Virus record (IMG/VR): IMGVR_UViG_3300034062_002410
Coordinates: 1-64,000 of that record
From: a virus
Strand: one strand, 5' to 3'
DNA length: 64,000 bases
Both the position numbers and the translations under genes were made by a program. The notes under the pieces are model-generated. The model was not told the DNA's origin. It worked only from the letters and a program-made list of their open reading frames with translations, and searched no databases. This document shows, piece after piece, positions 56,637 to 64,000 of this stretch. How positions within the stretch are numbered: the first letter of the stretch is position 1; every line of letters begins with the position of its first letter.

Positions 56637-56888
56637 TTAAGATTTGAAATAGAGTTCTCCTGGTCTTAAATAACCATTTGAGTTTTGATTTTCTACAATA
56701 GTAATCATCAGACCTCTTTTTAATCCATCAAGATAATATGGTGCATACTCATCTTGAGATTTTTCAAGTTCATTCATTACTTTAGAAGAATCTACTACTG
56801 TACATCCATAAATAGGTGTATGAGTAAATGCTATTCTGATATTAGAATCAGAAATTAAATTGCGATAATAACCTTTTGGTGCTGTCAT
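56637..56888 (-). CDS. Small hypothetical protein
   Basis: 83 residues (MTAPKGYYRNLISDSNIRIA), predicted mixed alpha/beta with no motif recognised. Sits between the DnaB-like helicase and the Sak4-like ATPase with short spacers, so it is part of the replication operon. Function unknown. Confidence 0.5.
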   Translation of the reverse strand: MTAPKGYYRNLISDSNIRIAFTHTPIYGCTVVDSSKVMNELEKSQDEYAPYYLDGLKRGLMITIVENQNSNGYLRPGELYFKS

Positions 56889-56890
56889 AA

Positions 56891-57985
56891 TTAAATTGAT
56901 TTAAAATGTTTAATATTACCATACATTTGTACTCCCAAATGCATTGGACACTCAGTATCACGAGATTCTACTAAGTGTATTGACCTATAATTTGGATATT
57001 CATGTAATGGATAACCAAAATGAACTGATAATCCATATTTCTCATCAGTAGGATTAAAAAGAGTTAGTAGGTAATCACATTCTTCTGATAAATTACCTGA
57101 ATCTTTTACATCCTCACCTGTAGGATATATGTACTCACCATTGAATTTTAATCTTTCTATATTAGATATAGACCTGTTTAGATGCACAATATGTACAAAT
57201 GTAAAATGACAGAAGTTTCTGAGTTCTACTGTGTATTCTATCCATTTGTCCATATTCTCTTTCATACTGTAACCTCTTTCTCTCTTGAGTTTACGAATGT
57301 GGTCAGTAATGATAATAGTTCTCTTTTGCTTATTAGCAATGTTGTAACCTATCAATCTTTTCTTAGTAACTTTCTTACCTTCTTCTGTAGTTTCATAATC
57401 TTGATATACAAACTCACCATTCTTTTTAGCATAAGCAAGAATAGTATTTCTCATACCAGTAGGATTATCTCTGTCTTCTAAGAATTGTATTATGCCTTCT
57501 TTTATCTGATGACCTCTATAGTCATATTCACCAAAGAATGGAATTATCCTATTGGTGTATATATCTTGGAGGATAGTTTTATGTTCATCAGATAATGGAA
57601 TGATATTACCTTCTCTGTCTTGTAATTTACCTAACAGATATCTACTTGACAAAGGATACTCTTCATCATTATGATAAATAGATTTTATACCATAGTCATG
57701 ATAAAAGAAGAATGATGCAAAGTCAAATTCTTTTTTGACTCTATCAATCTCATAAGAAAAATAGATTACAGTAATAGGAATGTTTTCTTTAATACAATGT
57801 AATATAGGATGAATAACAAAACCAAAGTCTACTAATGTAGATTTACCAACTTTTGGACCAGCAGCTACACCATAAATAGCTTTCTTTTGAACACCATCTA
57901 TTGCTCTATCCAATGGTGGTAAACCTGTTGGTAATCCTTTATTTTCTCCTTCCTGACCCTGCTTTAATGCCTCAAGGAAATTCAT
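56891..57985 (-). CDS. DnaB-like replicative helicase (SF4)
   Basis: 364 residues, shorter than full DnaB because the N-terminal domain is missing. The core starts with GLPTGLPPLDRAIDGVQKKA then Walker A AAGPKVGKST (41-50). ITVIYFSYEIDR is the H1a-type strand, IIITDHIRKL carries the Walker B-like Asp, and FVHIVHLNR with SGNLSEECDYLLTL matches the DnaB H3/H4 elements, including the sensor-like region. It unwinds DNA at the fork. The stop codon region overlaps the upstream gene's ATG by one base. Companion primase and polymerase genes lie in the same operon. Confidence 0.8.
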   Translation of the reverse strand: MNFLEALKQGQEGENKGLPTGLPPLDRAIDGVQKKAIYGVAAGPKVGKSTLVDFGFVIHPILHCIKENIPITVIYFSYEIDRVKKEFDFASFFFYHDYGIKSIYHNDEEYPLSSRYLLGKLQDREGNIIPLSDEHKTILQDIYTNRIIPFFGEYDYRGHQIKEGIIQFLEDRDNPTGMRNTILAYAKKNGEFVYQDYETTEEGKKVTKKRLIGYNIANKQKRTIIITDHIRKLKRERGYSMKENMDKWIEYTVELRNFCHFTFVHIVHLNRSISNIERLKFNGEYIYPTGEDVKDSGNLSEECDYLLTLFNPTDEKYGLSVHFGYPLHEYPNYRSIHLVESRDTECPMHLGVQMYGNIKHFKSI

Positions 57986-58518
57986 TATTTCATGAGTTTA
58001 TTATTGGGGTCAATCTTGTTTTTAGATTTAGCTTCTAAAACTCTATCTACCCATTGTGAAAGCATAGACATTTTATAATTACCTTGCCCATCATAAATGA
58101 ATCTCTCAGCAGTTTTAACATACTGTGATTCTACATTTCTAAGATAAAGTGTAGTAGCTTCTAATACATCTTCTTTTCTAACATGAGGATTTTCAGAAAA
58201 GAATAATTTCATTCTCATTACACATGTTTTTTTAGAACCAGACCTTTCTTTGTTTTTAGATGCAAATAATTCTCTATACTGATTAACCCATTCCCATACT
58301 GAATCTACATTTTGACCATCATAGAGAGGTAAATGCCATTCTATAGTATTTGTTTTGTAATCTCTTTCAACTATTCCAAGATTATTTACAGTTCTTATAG
58401 TTTTTTCAGATATACAAGTAGATTCAATATTGTGAAATATAGATAAAAGATAAAGTACACCTTCACTTTCTACATCATGCTCTTCAAGTAGTTTAAATAT
58501 TTCTTGATTAATTTTCAT
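57985..58518 (-). CDS. Conserved replication-operon protein, possible helicase loader
   Basis: 177 residues, helical, with W and Y conserved-looking positions (WEWVNQYRELFASKNKER, SGSKKTCVMRMKLFF). It overlaps the DnaB-like gene by one base, which suggests co-translation. The pattern recurs next to DnaB in crAss-like phages as far as I know, so a loader or accessory role is a reasonable guess. No motif proves it. Confidence 0.5.
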   Translation of the reverse strand: MKINQEIFKLLEEHDVESEGVLYLLSIFHNIESTCISEKTIRTVNNLGIVERDYKTNTIEWHLPLYDGQNVDSVWEWVNQYRELFASKNKERSGSKKTCVMRMKLFFSENPHVRKEDVLEATTLYLRNVESQYVKTAERFIYDGQGNYKMSMLSQWVDRVLEAKSKNKIDPNNKLMK

Positions 58519-58864
58519 GCTCTAAGTTTTTAAAAGATTGTATAACTAATTTATTTATTTCTTGTGACATCCAATCTATTTGATTTTCAGGAACATAGGA
58601 CAATAAAGCAAATACTTCAGCCATTAATCCTATACTATCAAATGTATAAGAATGTAATAATTCTTTATCTGCTGCAGTTGCTGAATTAGAAATTGTATAC
58701 ATAAAATTTCTAATATTACTCCTAATATTTAAAAATCTTACTTTGTTTTGTCCCTTCATTTTATCAGGTTCTAATTCAGCAATAGCATATAAAGTACCAT
58801 TTAACATAGTTAAAAGTAAATAAATCTTACTTGCTGTGACTGTATCTAAATTCTCAATTCGCAT
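58508..58864 (-). CDS. Small hypothetical protein in replication operon
   Basis: 118 residues, helical, no motif recognised. Overlaps both neighbours by 11 bases. One region (GLMAEVFALLSYVPENQI) could form an amphipathic helix. Function unknown. Confidence 0.5.
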   Translation of the reverse strand: MRIENLDTVTASKIYLLLTMLNGTLYAIAELEPDKMKGQNKVRFLNIRSNIRNFMYTISNSATAADKELLHSYTFDSIGLMAEVFALLSYVPENQIDWMSQEINKLVIQSFKNLEHEN

Positions 58865-59168
58865 ACTCTTGTTTTTTAATTAAAATGTCATAATCTAATT
58901 GGAATTCTTTAGTTTCATTTTTACTTTTTACCATTTCTATAAGCTTCTTATAGTTTTCTTCAGTAAAAGCAAATCTTTTAGCTAAAAAGAACTTATAAGG
59001 ATAACATGTTGCATCTAAAGTTATTTCAGCTAATGTTACCCCTAACTCATTTTGTGGCAATACAGTAACAACATCAATAATATGATATTCTTGCTCTTCC
59101 TTAATCCATTTACTTAAAGGAAAATCTGAAGGTTTTCCTTTATCATCAATACAAATACATAGTATCAT
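58854..59168 (-). CDS. Small hypothetical protein in replication operon
   Basis: 104 residues, beginning MILCICIDDKGKPSDFPLS, with a strand-rich body (IIDVVTVLPQNELGVTLAEI) and Lys-rich helix (NYKKLIEMVKSKNETKEF). No family recognised. Overlaps the flanking genes slightly (11 bases and 4 bases). Function unknown. Confidence 0.5.
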   Translation of the reverse strand: MILCICIDDKGKPSDFPLSKWIKEEQEYHIIDVVTVLPQNELGVTLAEITLDATCYPYKFFLAKRFAFTEENYKKLIEMVKSKNETKEFQLDYDILIKKQEYAN

Positions 59169-60256
59169 AATGATAAGATTTTAATTTTATCAGGGTCTAA
59201 TCCTTCTAATGCTTTTTTAATCCACTCTTCATCAACAGTATTTGCATAATAGGTAATGAATATTTGAGCAATAGCATCATCTTCCATATTACACATTCTC
59301 ATAACTTTTTGGATAGCAGATTCTTCAGAACTTTTCATCTGATGAAATATGCCAACTTTAAGATTAGGGAATGTGATGCCCATATTAGTCATCTCACATA
59401 CTGCAAGCTTATTTATTGTACCTGACATAAAAGATTCTAATACTTCAGGAGTAGATTTAGAATGGTAACCTGAACCTAATTGGTCAGCAATTTCTGTTCT
59501 TGCAGTAAATATTAAGCATCTGTCAAATTTAGCAATAATTTTTGATACTGCTTCTAATTTTGTTTTAGAATTATAAATTAAATTAGCTCTTTTAGAAGCA
59601 TATTGCATTTTAACTGCATTCATTTTAGGATTATTCCATGCTGCTCTTTTAAATTTAGTAAATTGTTCTGTAAGATATTGATAATTAAGATATTCTGTAG
59701 TTTTAAATGTAGTAGTTTTATTACCTGCATCTATATATTTATCTTTATTGTCAAGAGTTACAGGAACTAAATTAATTTCATAGTTAGCAACAATACCATC
59801 TTTAACAGCTTCTTCTAAAGTATATTTAAAGATAGTTTTTAATCCTAATTCTTGTCGCAATTGTTTTTCAGTTTCTTTAGAAATAGAACCTGATACACCT
59901 AATATAGGACCATCAAAATTTTGTAATACTTGTATTTGAGCATTAGATAATGTATGTATCTCATCACAAATAATAATGTCATACATATTTAAATCACTTT
60001 CTTTAGCTAAACTTCTTTGATTTATGATAGCTATTGGAATATTTACACCCCATTTGTTTAATTCTGTTGTCCAGGATTCTTGAATAGAATTATATGGTAC
60101 AGTAATAAGTATTGTCTGAGGAACTTTAAATATTTTAATAGCATCACATACAATTTTAGATTTACCAACTCTTGGTGCAACATTAATAATACCTCTAAAA
60201 TTATGAAGGTGTATCTTCTGTGTTGCTTGCTGCTGTATTTGATTTCTCAACTCCAT
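59165..60256 (-). CDS. SF2 DNA helicase
   Basis: 363 residues. Walker A is APRVGKSK (27-34), the DEIH box is at 98-101 (ICDEIHTL), VSGSISK is motif III, and IFTARTEIADQLG with QKVMRMCNMED (about 311-321) stands for motifs V and VI. This resembles phage UvsW/SNF2-like helicases used for strand annealing or origin remodelling. Overlaps the DNA polymerase gene by 56 bases, so the two are translated together. No specific substrate can be named. Confidence 0.75.
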   Translation of the reverse strand: MELRNQIQQQATQKIHLHNFRGIINVAPRVGKSKIVCDAIKIFKVPQTILITVPYNSIQESWTTELNKWGVNIPIAIINQRSLAKESDLNMYDIIICDEIHTLSNAQIQVLQNFDGPILGVSGSISKETEKQLRQELGLKTIFKYTLEEAVKDGIVANYEINLVPVTLDNKDKYIDAGNKTTTFKTTEYLNYQYLTEQFTKFKRAAWNNPKMNAVKMQYASKRANLIYNSKTKLEAVSKIIAKFDRCLIFTARTEIADQLGSGYHSKSTPEVLESFMSGTINKLAVCEMTNMGITFPNLKVGIFHQMKSSEESAIQKVMRMCNMEDDAIAQIFITYYANTVDEEWIKKALEGLDPDKIKILSL

Positions 60257-62147
60257 TGATTATTTTTTTAATTTGAATTAAGTAATATTCTAAATTTAAA
60301 TTTTCTATGATTTCTGTAGTGTTTATTTGAGATAAATTATTACATACTGTACATTTCCATCCTGATTCAATTTCAGTTTCTCTCCATTTTTCAGGATTCT
60401 TAGGAAGTGGTGGCATTATTTTAATAAGAGATACACCAGTATTAGTAACTACATATCTTACAAGTTTTTGTAATGTAGTATCTTCTATATCTCTTGCTAC
60501 AAGTCTATGACCTTTTTGTACTTTAGCTCTCATAAAGAAATTTTGTAATCCATTCTGTTCTAAATCCTGCATCATAAATTGAACTGGGTCTGTATTGTGT
60601 ATAAAATATGCAGATATAGCTTCATTAACAATTAAAGCTGAATGATTCTCATGTAGTTCTAATTCTTTGTAAGTTTTAAATGCTGCACCTTTTCTTTTAA
60701 CTTTATTATCAGTAGATATAGCCATATAATTAGATACATCTTTGATAATCATTTTAGAATAAAATACATATTCTAATTTGAGTTTAGTTAATTCTTCCCA
60801 CCAATCTATAATAGCAAATATTTTAGGTAAATCTCCTCTTAATAATTTTACAGTTACACCATCAGTATTAGCTTGTAAAAGAGTAGAAGTATTCATAAGA
60901 GCTTCAGCTAACATACAAATTAGAAGTTGACCATTAACAGTAATAGCCATAGTATATTTAGGGTCATAGAATGCAGAATGTTCTGAATTAGATTTACCAT
61001 ATACACCATTCAATTCAAGTTTTATAGAACCATTCCATACACTACCTTTAGGATATTGACCTCTTTCATTATATCTATATTCATATACATCACAAAATTC
61101 TTCACCTAAATGCTCAGGATATAATCTATTTTTTATTGCTAAATTAGGATAATATGAAGATACATCAATATCTATAATGATATAGTCTTCATCAGATTCA
61201 TAAATACCAGGTTCAGTACATGCATGAAGTCCACCAGTACCAAATACAAATTCTATATCTTTATAGAGTATATTCAGATTCTTTTGAACTCCTTTAGTTT
61301 TATGAAGATTATAATGATTTTCAATTACAGAGAGTTCTTCAAATGGTATTTCTGAGAATACTTTATAAGTTCCTTTAATGATTTTGGATTTAAAATATGT
61401 AAGGAGTTTTTGAAATCCTTCAGTTTCAAATTGTACATAAGGAAATATAATTTCAGATAGGTTAATAGTATCTCTGTAAGTTTTTTGAGTAAGTTTATGA
61501 GAACCTATTTCTTTAGCTAATTTAAATGCAAAACTCTTCTCACCAATTTTAGGAGAGTTCCAAGACATCATATCTATATTATATTCATTAGAAAGAGATT
61601 CACGAAGTTGTATAGCTTCTTTAGAGTAGTTATATAGTCTAAAAGTTGCTTCAATATCATTCCAACAATATTCTGATACTAATTGCATTTGAGATTCTGT
61701 AAGAATGGTAGTATGTTCAAATGGTAACTCTTGTATGTTAGTCATTTGAAATGCAAATTCTAATTGTTTTAATGATGCTCTTCTTGCATCATTATCAAAA
61801 TGATGCATTAGCATTAAATCTACATTAGGACATAATGTAAATCTTTTTTGAAACATATTGTATCTTTCATCTGTAATGAGTTTATCAGAGTGTTGTTTTA
61901 ATGTAGGAATTAAAACTTTACCTTTTAGATGAGTTAGGTTTAGTAATTTTTGTAGTACTTTACCATCATAGTTAATACAATTAAATCCAAATAATCTTAT
62001 ATCAGATTTTAGAAATTCTATCAATTGTATTCTTTCATCTTTTCTTGGAGATATTTCAAATGATACTTTTTCATTAGTATGTACATTTAGTGCACATAAT
62101 AGAAAAAAGTTAGGAAATATCTCAATGTCATACACAAAGTCTGTCAT
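60201..62147 (-). CDS. polB: DNA polymerase, family B, with 3'-5' exonuclease
   Basis: 648 residues. Exonuclease motifs: ExoI DIE (7-9), ExoII near FGFNCINYDG (54-62), ExoIII YCWND (160-164). GTGGLHA (303-309) is the YxGG-type link. Polymerase motif A is DIDVSSYYPN (326-335), motif B KLELNGVYG (376-384), motif C ANTDGV with D429 (426-431). All Asp ligands for the two-metal mechanism are present. The short spacing between motifs A and B is typical for crAss-like PolBs, to my knowledge. The C-terminal CTVCNN could bind zinc. It replicates the phage genome with DnaB-like helicase and primase. Confidence 0.9.
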   Translation of the reverse strand: MTDFVYDIEIFPNFFLLCALNVHTNEKVSFEISPRKDERIQLIEFLKSDIRLFGFNCINYDGKVLQKLLNLTHLKGKVLIPTLKQHSDKLITDERYNMFQKRFTLCPNVDLMLMHHFDNDARRASLKQLEFAFQMTNIQELPFEHTTILTESQMQLVSEYCWNDIEATFRLYNYSKEAIQLRESLSNEYNIDMMSWNSPKIGEKSFAFKLAKEIGSHKLTQKTYRDTINLSEIIFPYVQFETEGFQKLLTYFKSKIIKGTYKVFSEIPFEELSVIENHYNLHKTKGVQKNLNILYKDIEFVFGTGGLHACTEPGIYESDEDYIIIDIDVSSYYPNLAIKNRLYPEHLGEEFCDVYEYRYNERGQYPKGSVWNGSIKLELNGVYGKSNSEHSAFYDPKYTMAITVNGQLLICMLAEALMNTSTLLQANTDGVTVKLLRGDLPKIFAIIDWWEELTKLKLEYVFYSKMIIKDVSNYMAISTDNKVKRKGAAFKTYKELELHENHSALIVNEAISAYFIHNTDPVQFMMQDLEQNGLQNFFMRAKVQKGHRLVARDIEDTTLQKLVRYVVTNTGVSLIKIMPPLPKNPEKWRETEIESGWKCTVCNNLSQINTTEIIENLNLEYYLIQIKKIINGVEKSNTAASNTEDTPS

Positions 62148-62272
62148 AAGATTATTTATAAGGTTATCTAAAAAAGCAATAATAAAGAAATGGCTATAGA
62201 AAAAAAAGAGAAAACCCTAAAATATTATTCCATAGGAATTTTATTCTAAGATTTTCTCAATTTATTCACTTT

Positions 62273-62878
62273 TTACATCCCTTGGTCAAAGAACACACTT
62301 GCTCCTTGAACTTCCATTTCAATTTCTCTGCTCATGTAAACATTTCCATTGCCTCTATAATCCTCATCTGCTTTTACTTCCTTAGAGAAGAAAGTTCTAC
62401 GATATTGGACATTGTCATCAGCATCAAGAATTAGTTGACCTGCATTTTCATGAGAGTCACCATATCTCACTACTTGGCTATTAGCAAAATCAGCTTTAGT
62501 CTTTAGACCTGAAGATATACTCTGCTTTTGATTTTCATCAAGTATTGGCTCATTAGACAATACTTTGTAAATACAAGCATTAGGTAAATTGTTAAGCATT
62601 AGCTTAATTTCAGTTTCTGTTTTGTTTTCCGGTACAAGAATCCAAGCCACTCTTGTTTCTTCTTGAGTGTATTCATTGGTTTCTGCACCGAAATCAGATT
62701 CTGTAAATAATCCATCTTGAAGAGATGAATTATATTTTTTAGAAGCATAGTAAGAAGTAGTAGTAATAAGTTGTTTTACTTCTAATGTCTTACTTCCTGC
62801 TTTTTGATAAGAAGCCTTATAAAGTCTTGAGAAAGAAATTTTGCTTCTTTTTACTGTTACATTTTGTGCGTTGCTCAT
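62273..62878 (-). CDS. Conserved protein of unknown function upstream of DNA polymerase
   Basis: 201 residues, with a mixed alpha/beta body (SKISFSRLYKASYQKAGSK, TRVAWILVPENKTETEIKLM) and an acidic/polar C-terminus (EIEMEVQGASVFFDQGM). I know proteins of this type from the same position upstream of PolB in crAss-like genomes but not their function. It might be a replication accessory or ssDNA-binding protein. No motif is decisive. The leader of 90 bases to the right is AT-rich and may carry its promoter. Confidence 0.55.
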   Translation of the reverse strand: MSNAQNVTVKRSKISFSRLYKASYQKAGSKTLEVKQLITTTSYYASKKYNSSLQDGLFTESDFGAETNEYTQEETRVAWILVPENKTETEIKLMLNNLPNACIYKVLSNEPILDENQKQSISSGLKTKADFANSQVVRYGDSHENAGQLILDADDNVQYRRTFFSKEVKADEDYRGNGNVYMSREIEMEVQGASVFFDQGM

Positions 62879-62970
62879 AATAAATAATGTTTTAAAAAAT
62901 TGATAAAATAGTTAATAAATAAAATAATTGATAATCAGTAAATATATAGAGTTGATTGTTTGAATGAAAA

Positions 62971-62994
62971 AGGTTGAGTATTTCTACTCAACCT
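62971..62994 (-). terminator. Terminator downstream of 44-aa membrane protein gene
   Basis: A perfect 10-bp stem (62971-62980 with 62985-62994) with a loop that reads GAAA on the - strand, followed by a short T run. Confidence 0.85.
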
Positions 62995-63025
62995 AACTGA
63001 CATTATTAACAAAACATACAAACTA

Positions 63026-63160
63026 TTATTTTGTGTCTTCATGGTAATCATTATCTTTTTTATAAATTGAATCATAAATCATCACGTAAAGTGAACCTGC
63101 TATTATGAATAATAATATAAAAATAAGTAATGATAATGGAAGGATTAGTTCTAAATTCAT
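63026..63160 (-). CDS. 44-aa single-pass membrane protein
   Basis: Reads MNLELILPLSLLIFILLF followed by IIAGSLYVMIYDSIYKKDN and DYHEDTK. A single strong hydrophobic segment (about residues 5-25) is followed by a charged tail. It is closed by a terminator with a GAAA loop 30 bases downstream. The gene is too short for most gene finders. Function unknown; may affect host membranes or act as an accessory holin or superinfection factor. Confidence 0.55.
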   Translation of the reverse strand: MNLELILPLSLLIFILLFIIAGSLYVMIYDSIYKKDNDYHEDTK

Positions 63161-63244
63161 GGTGAAAAGTTGTAAAGTGAAATAAAACGTAATACTATAT
63201 TTATAATGTAATATAATTTATTTAATAAAGAAAATATAAAAGTA

Positions 63245-63309
63245 TTTTTCTTTTCTTTTTTGTCGAACTTTTTTCTTTTCTTTTTAAAGGTATTTTGCAA
63301 GAGTTGCAA
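63245..63309. promoter_or_regulatory. Polypyrimidine direct repeats and TTGCAA doublet
   Basis: A 16-base pyrimidine word (tttttcttttcttttt) occurs twice, at 63245-63260 and 63270-63285, separated by nine bases. Ten bases further right, the palindrome TTGCAA appears twice with GAG between (63295-63309). The block lies 85-150 bases upstream of the 44-aa gene and could be a promoter/operator or replication element. No clear Bacteroides promoter consensus was seen. Confidence 0.35.
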
Positions 63310-63386
63310 TGATATATAGAAGCCGAGTTTTTACACAACAGATTTTCTACGTGTTCGTCATTACAACTCAATGCAAAATGTATAAT

Positions 63387-63680
63387 TTAAAAATTGTATC
63401 TATAATCATCATAATATCCATTATGGGCATCATGTTGATGATTATTAAATTCTTCTGCCATATCTCCATTGAGAGATATATTACTTCGTTTTTTAGTGAA
63501 TTTGTCTAAAGCTATATATAGATAGCCAATACAAGATGATTTATCTTGTAAATTTACTTCCATACCTAAATTAGACATTTGTTCACTCAGCCATGTGTTT
63601 TCTCTCCAAAGCATTTTGATAATGTTTTGGAGATGTGAGTGGTCTAAGGTGTTGATTGGTTTATAATTCCAAGTTTTCAT
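63387..63680 (-). CDS. Small hypothetical protein
   Basis: 97 residues (MKTWNYKPINTLDHSHLQN), helical with a His/Tyr-rich end (EFNNHQHDAHNGYYDDY). No motif or family recognised. Confidence 0.5.
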   Translation of the reverse strand: MKTWNYKPINTLDHSHLQNIIKMLWRENTWLSEQMSNLGMEVNLQDKSSCIGYLYIALDKFTKKRSNISLNGDMAEEFNNHQHDAHNGYYDDYRYNF

Positions 63681-63747
63681 GTTGTTATGTTGTTAAAATG
63701 AAAAATAATGTCAAAAATGAGAAAGAGTTAAAAAAGAAGAACAAAAA

Positions 63748-63779
63748 AAATAAAAAAGAGATTTCTCTCTTTTTTATTT
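63748..63779 (-). terminator. Terminator hairpin overlapping the end of the 62-aa gene
   Basis: A perfect 14-bp stem (63748-63761 with 63766-63779) with a loop reading GAAA on the - strand; the right arm includes the stop codon of the next gene. A T-rich stretch follows on the - strand. Confidence 0.8.
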
Positions 63780-63962
63780 GAATATGACAAAATATTCTTG
63801 AATTCCTAAGTTATTGTAATAACCTTGTAATTCTTTTTTATCTTCTGTCCATTCTGTAATTTGGAGTTTTTTTTCTCCAAATGTAATAGCATCAGCTAAT
63901 GTAGCAAACTTATAATTTGCTGCTACAATACCATCCATGTTATAACTCTGTGCTTTAATCAT
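63774..63962 (-). CDS. Small hypothetical protein
   Basis: 62 residues (MIKAQSYNMDGIVAANYKFA, ending YFVIFK), mixed alpha/beta, similar in style to small Bacteroidota phage proteins. Its 3' end forms part of a terminator hairpin. No function assigned. Confidence 0.5.
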   Translation of the reverse strand: MIKAQSYNMDGIVAANYKFATLADAITFGEKKLQITEWTEDKKELQGYYNNLGIQEYFVIFK

Positions 63963-64000
63963 AGTTTTTGTTTGTTTAGTTATTAATCCTTTATCTCATA

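Noticed and set aside
1-64000. CRISPR arrays, integrase, or attachment sites
   Set aside because: No regularly spaced repeats, recombinase motifs or paired att-like repeats were seen.
1-64000. Stop codon reassignment as in some crAss-like phages
   Set aside because: TAA, TGA and TAG (e.g. at 54652-54654) are all used as stops, and the long genes do not need recoding.

Overview
The window is an AT-rich, gene-dense segment of a tailed phage genome. Gene order and protein families place it in the crAss-like phages (Crassvirales), whose hosts are Bacteroidota. The strongest markers are a run of tail-ring, IHF-like and tail-hub genes followed by cargo genes, a 6,557-residue virion polypeptide with an RNA polymerase DxDxD motif, and a family B polymerase/DnaB-like helicase/primase block on the other strand. 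Stops include TAA, TGA and TAG, so nothing indicates stop-codon recoding. Starts rarely have a Shine-Dalgarno sequence. Major capsid protein, portal and terminase are not in the window, so the genome continues beyond it.

Positions 1-41663 (+ strand) hold the virion genes. First come receptor-binding/tail appendage genes (1-1786), which look compositionally distinct. A lysis cassette (1786-2915: L,D-transpeptidase-like lysin, small protein, holin-like protein) ends at a terminator. A PD-(D/E)XK nuclease, tail ring proteins, an IHF-like protein and a large tail hub/muzzle protein follow (2980-10610). Last are two cargo proteins (10610-17322) and two giant virion polypeptides (17341-41663). The larger giant fuses RNA polymerase, NADAR, SF1 helicase and ADP-ribosyltransferase-like modules.

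A bidirectional terminator at 41689-41719 separates this from the convergent - strand half. Read in its own direction (right to left), the - strand half runs as follows: small genes; a conserved 201-aa protein; family B DNA polymerase; SF2 helicase; three small genes; DnaB-like helicase; Sak4-like ATPase; an HTH protein; a possible ssDNA-binding protein; primase; a ubiquitin-like protein; E2-like; JAMM peptidase; E1/ThiF-like; two nucleases; then small genes, two glucosaminidases, a radical SAM spore-photoproduct-lyase-like protein, a tRNA-like relic, a metallopeptidase, dUTPase and a membrane-anchored protein.

The most striking content is the apparently complete ubiquitin-like conjugation module at 49915-53637. 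The first 76 residues of the Ubl protein end in Gly-Gly at residues 75-76, the length of ubiquitin, and are followed by a 139-residue acidic tail. Downstream are an E2-like protein with FCLG and HSH motifs, a textbook JAMM peptidase and a ThiF-type E1. The module sits inside the replication/recombination operon, and a terminator hairpin separates the Ubl gene from the enzyme genes. Other points of interest are the mosaic giant virion protein, a predicted beta-strand-repeat region in a cargo protein, a membrane-like hairpin in the tail hub protein, and a tRNA-like element without an anticodon arm next to a nested-hairpin RNA candidate.
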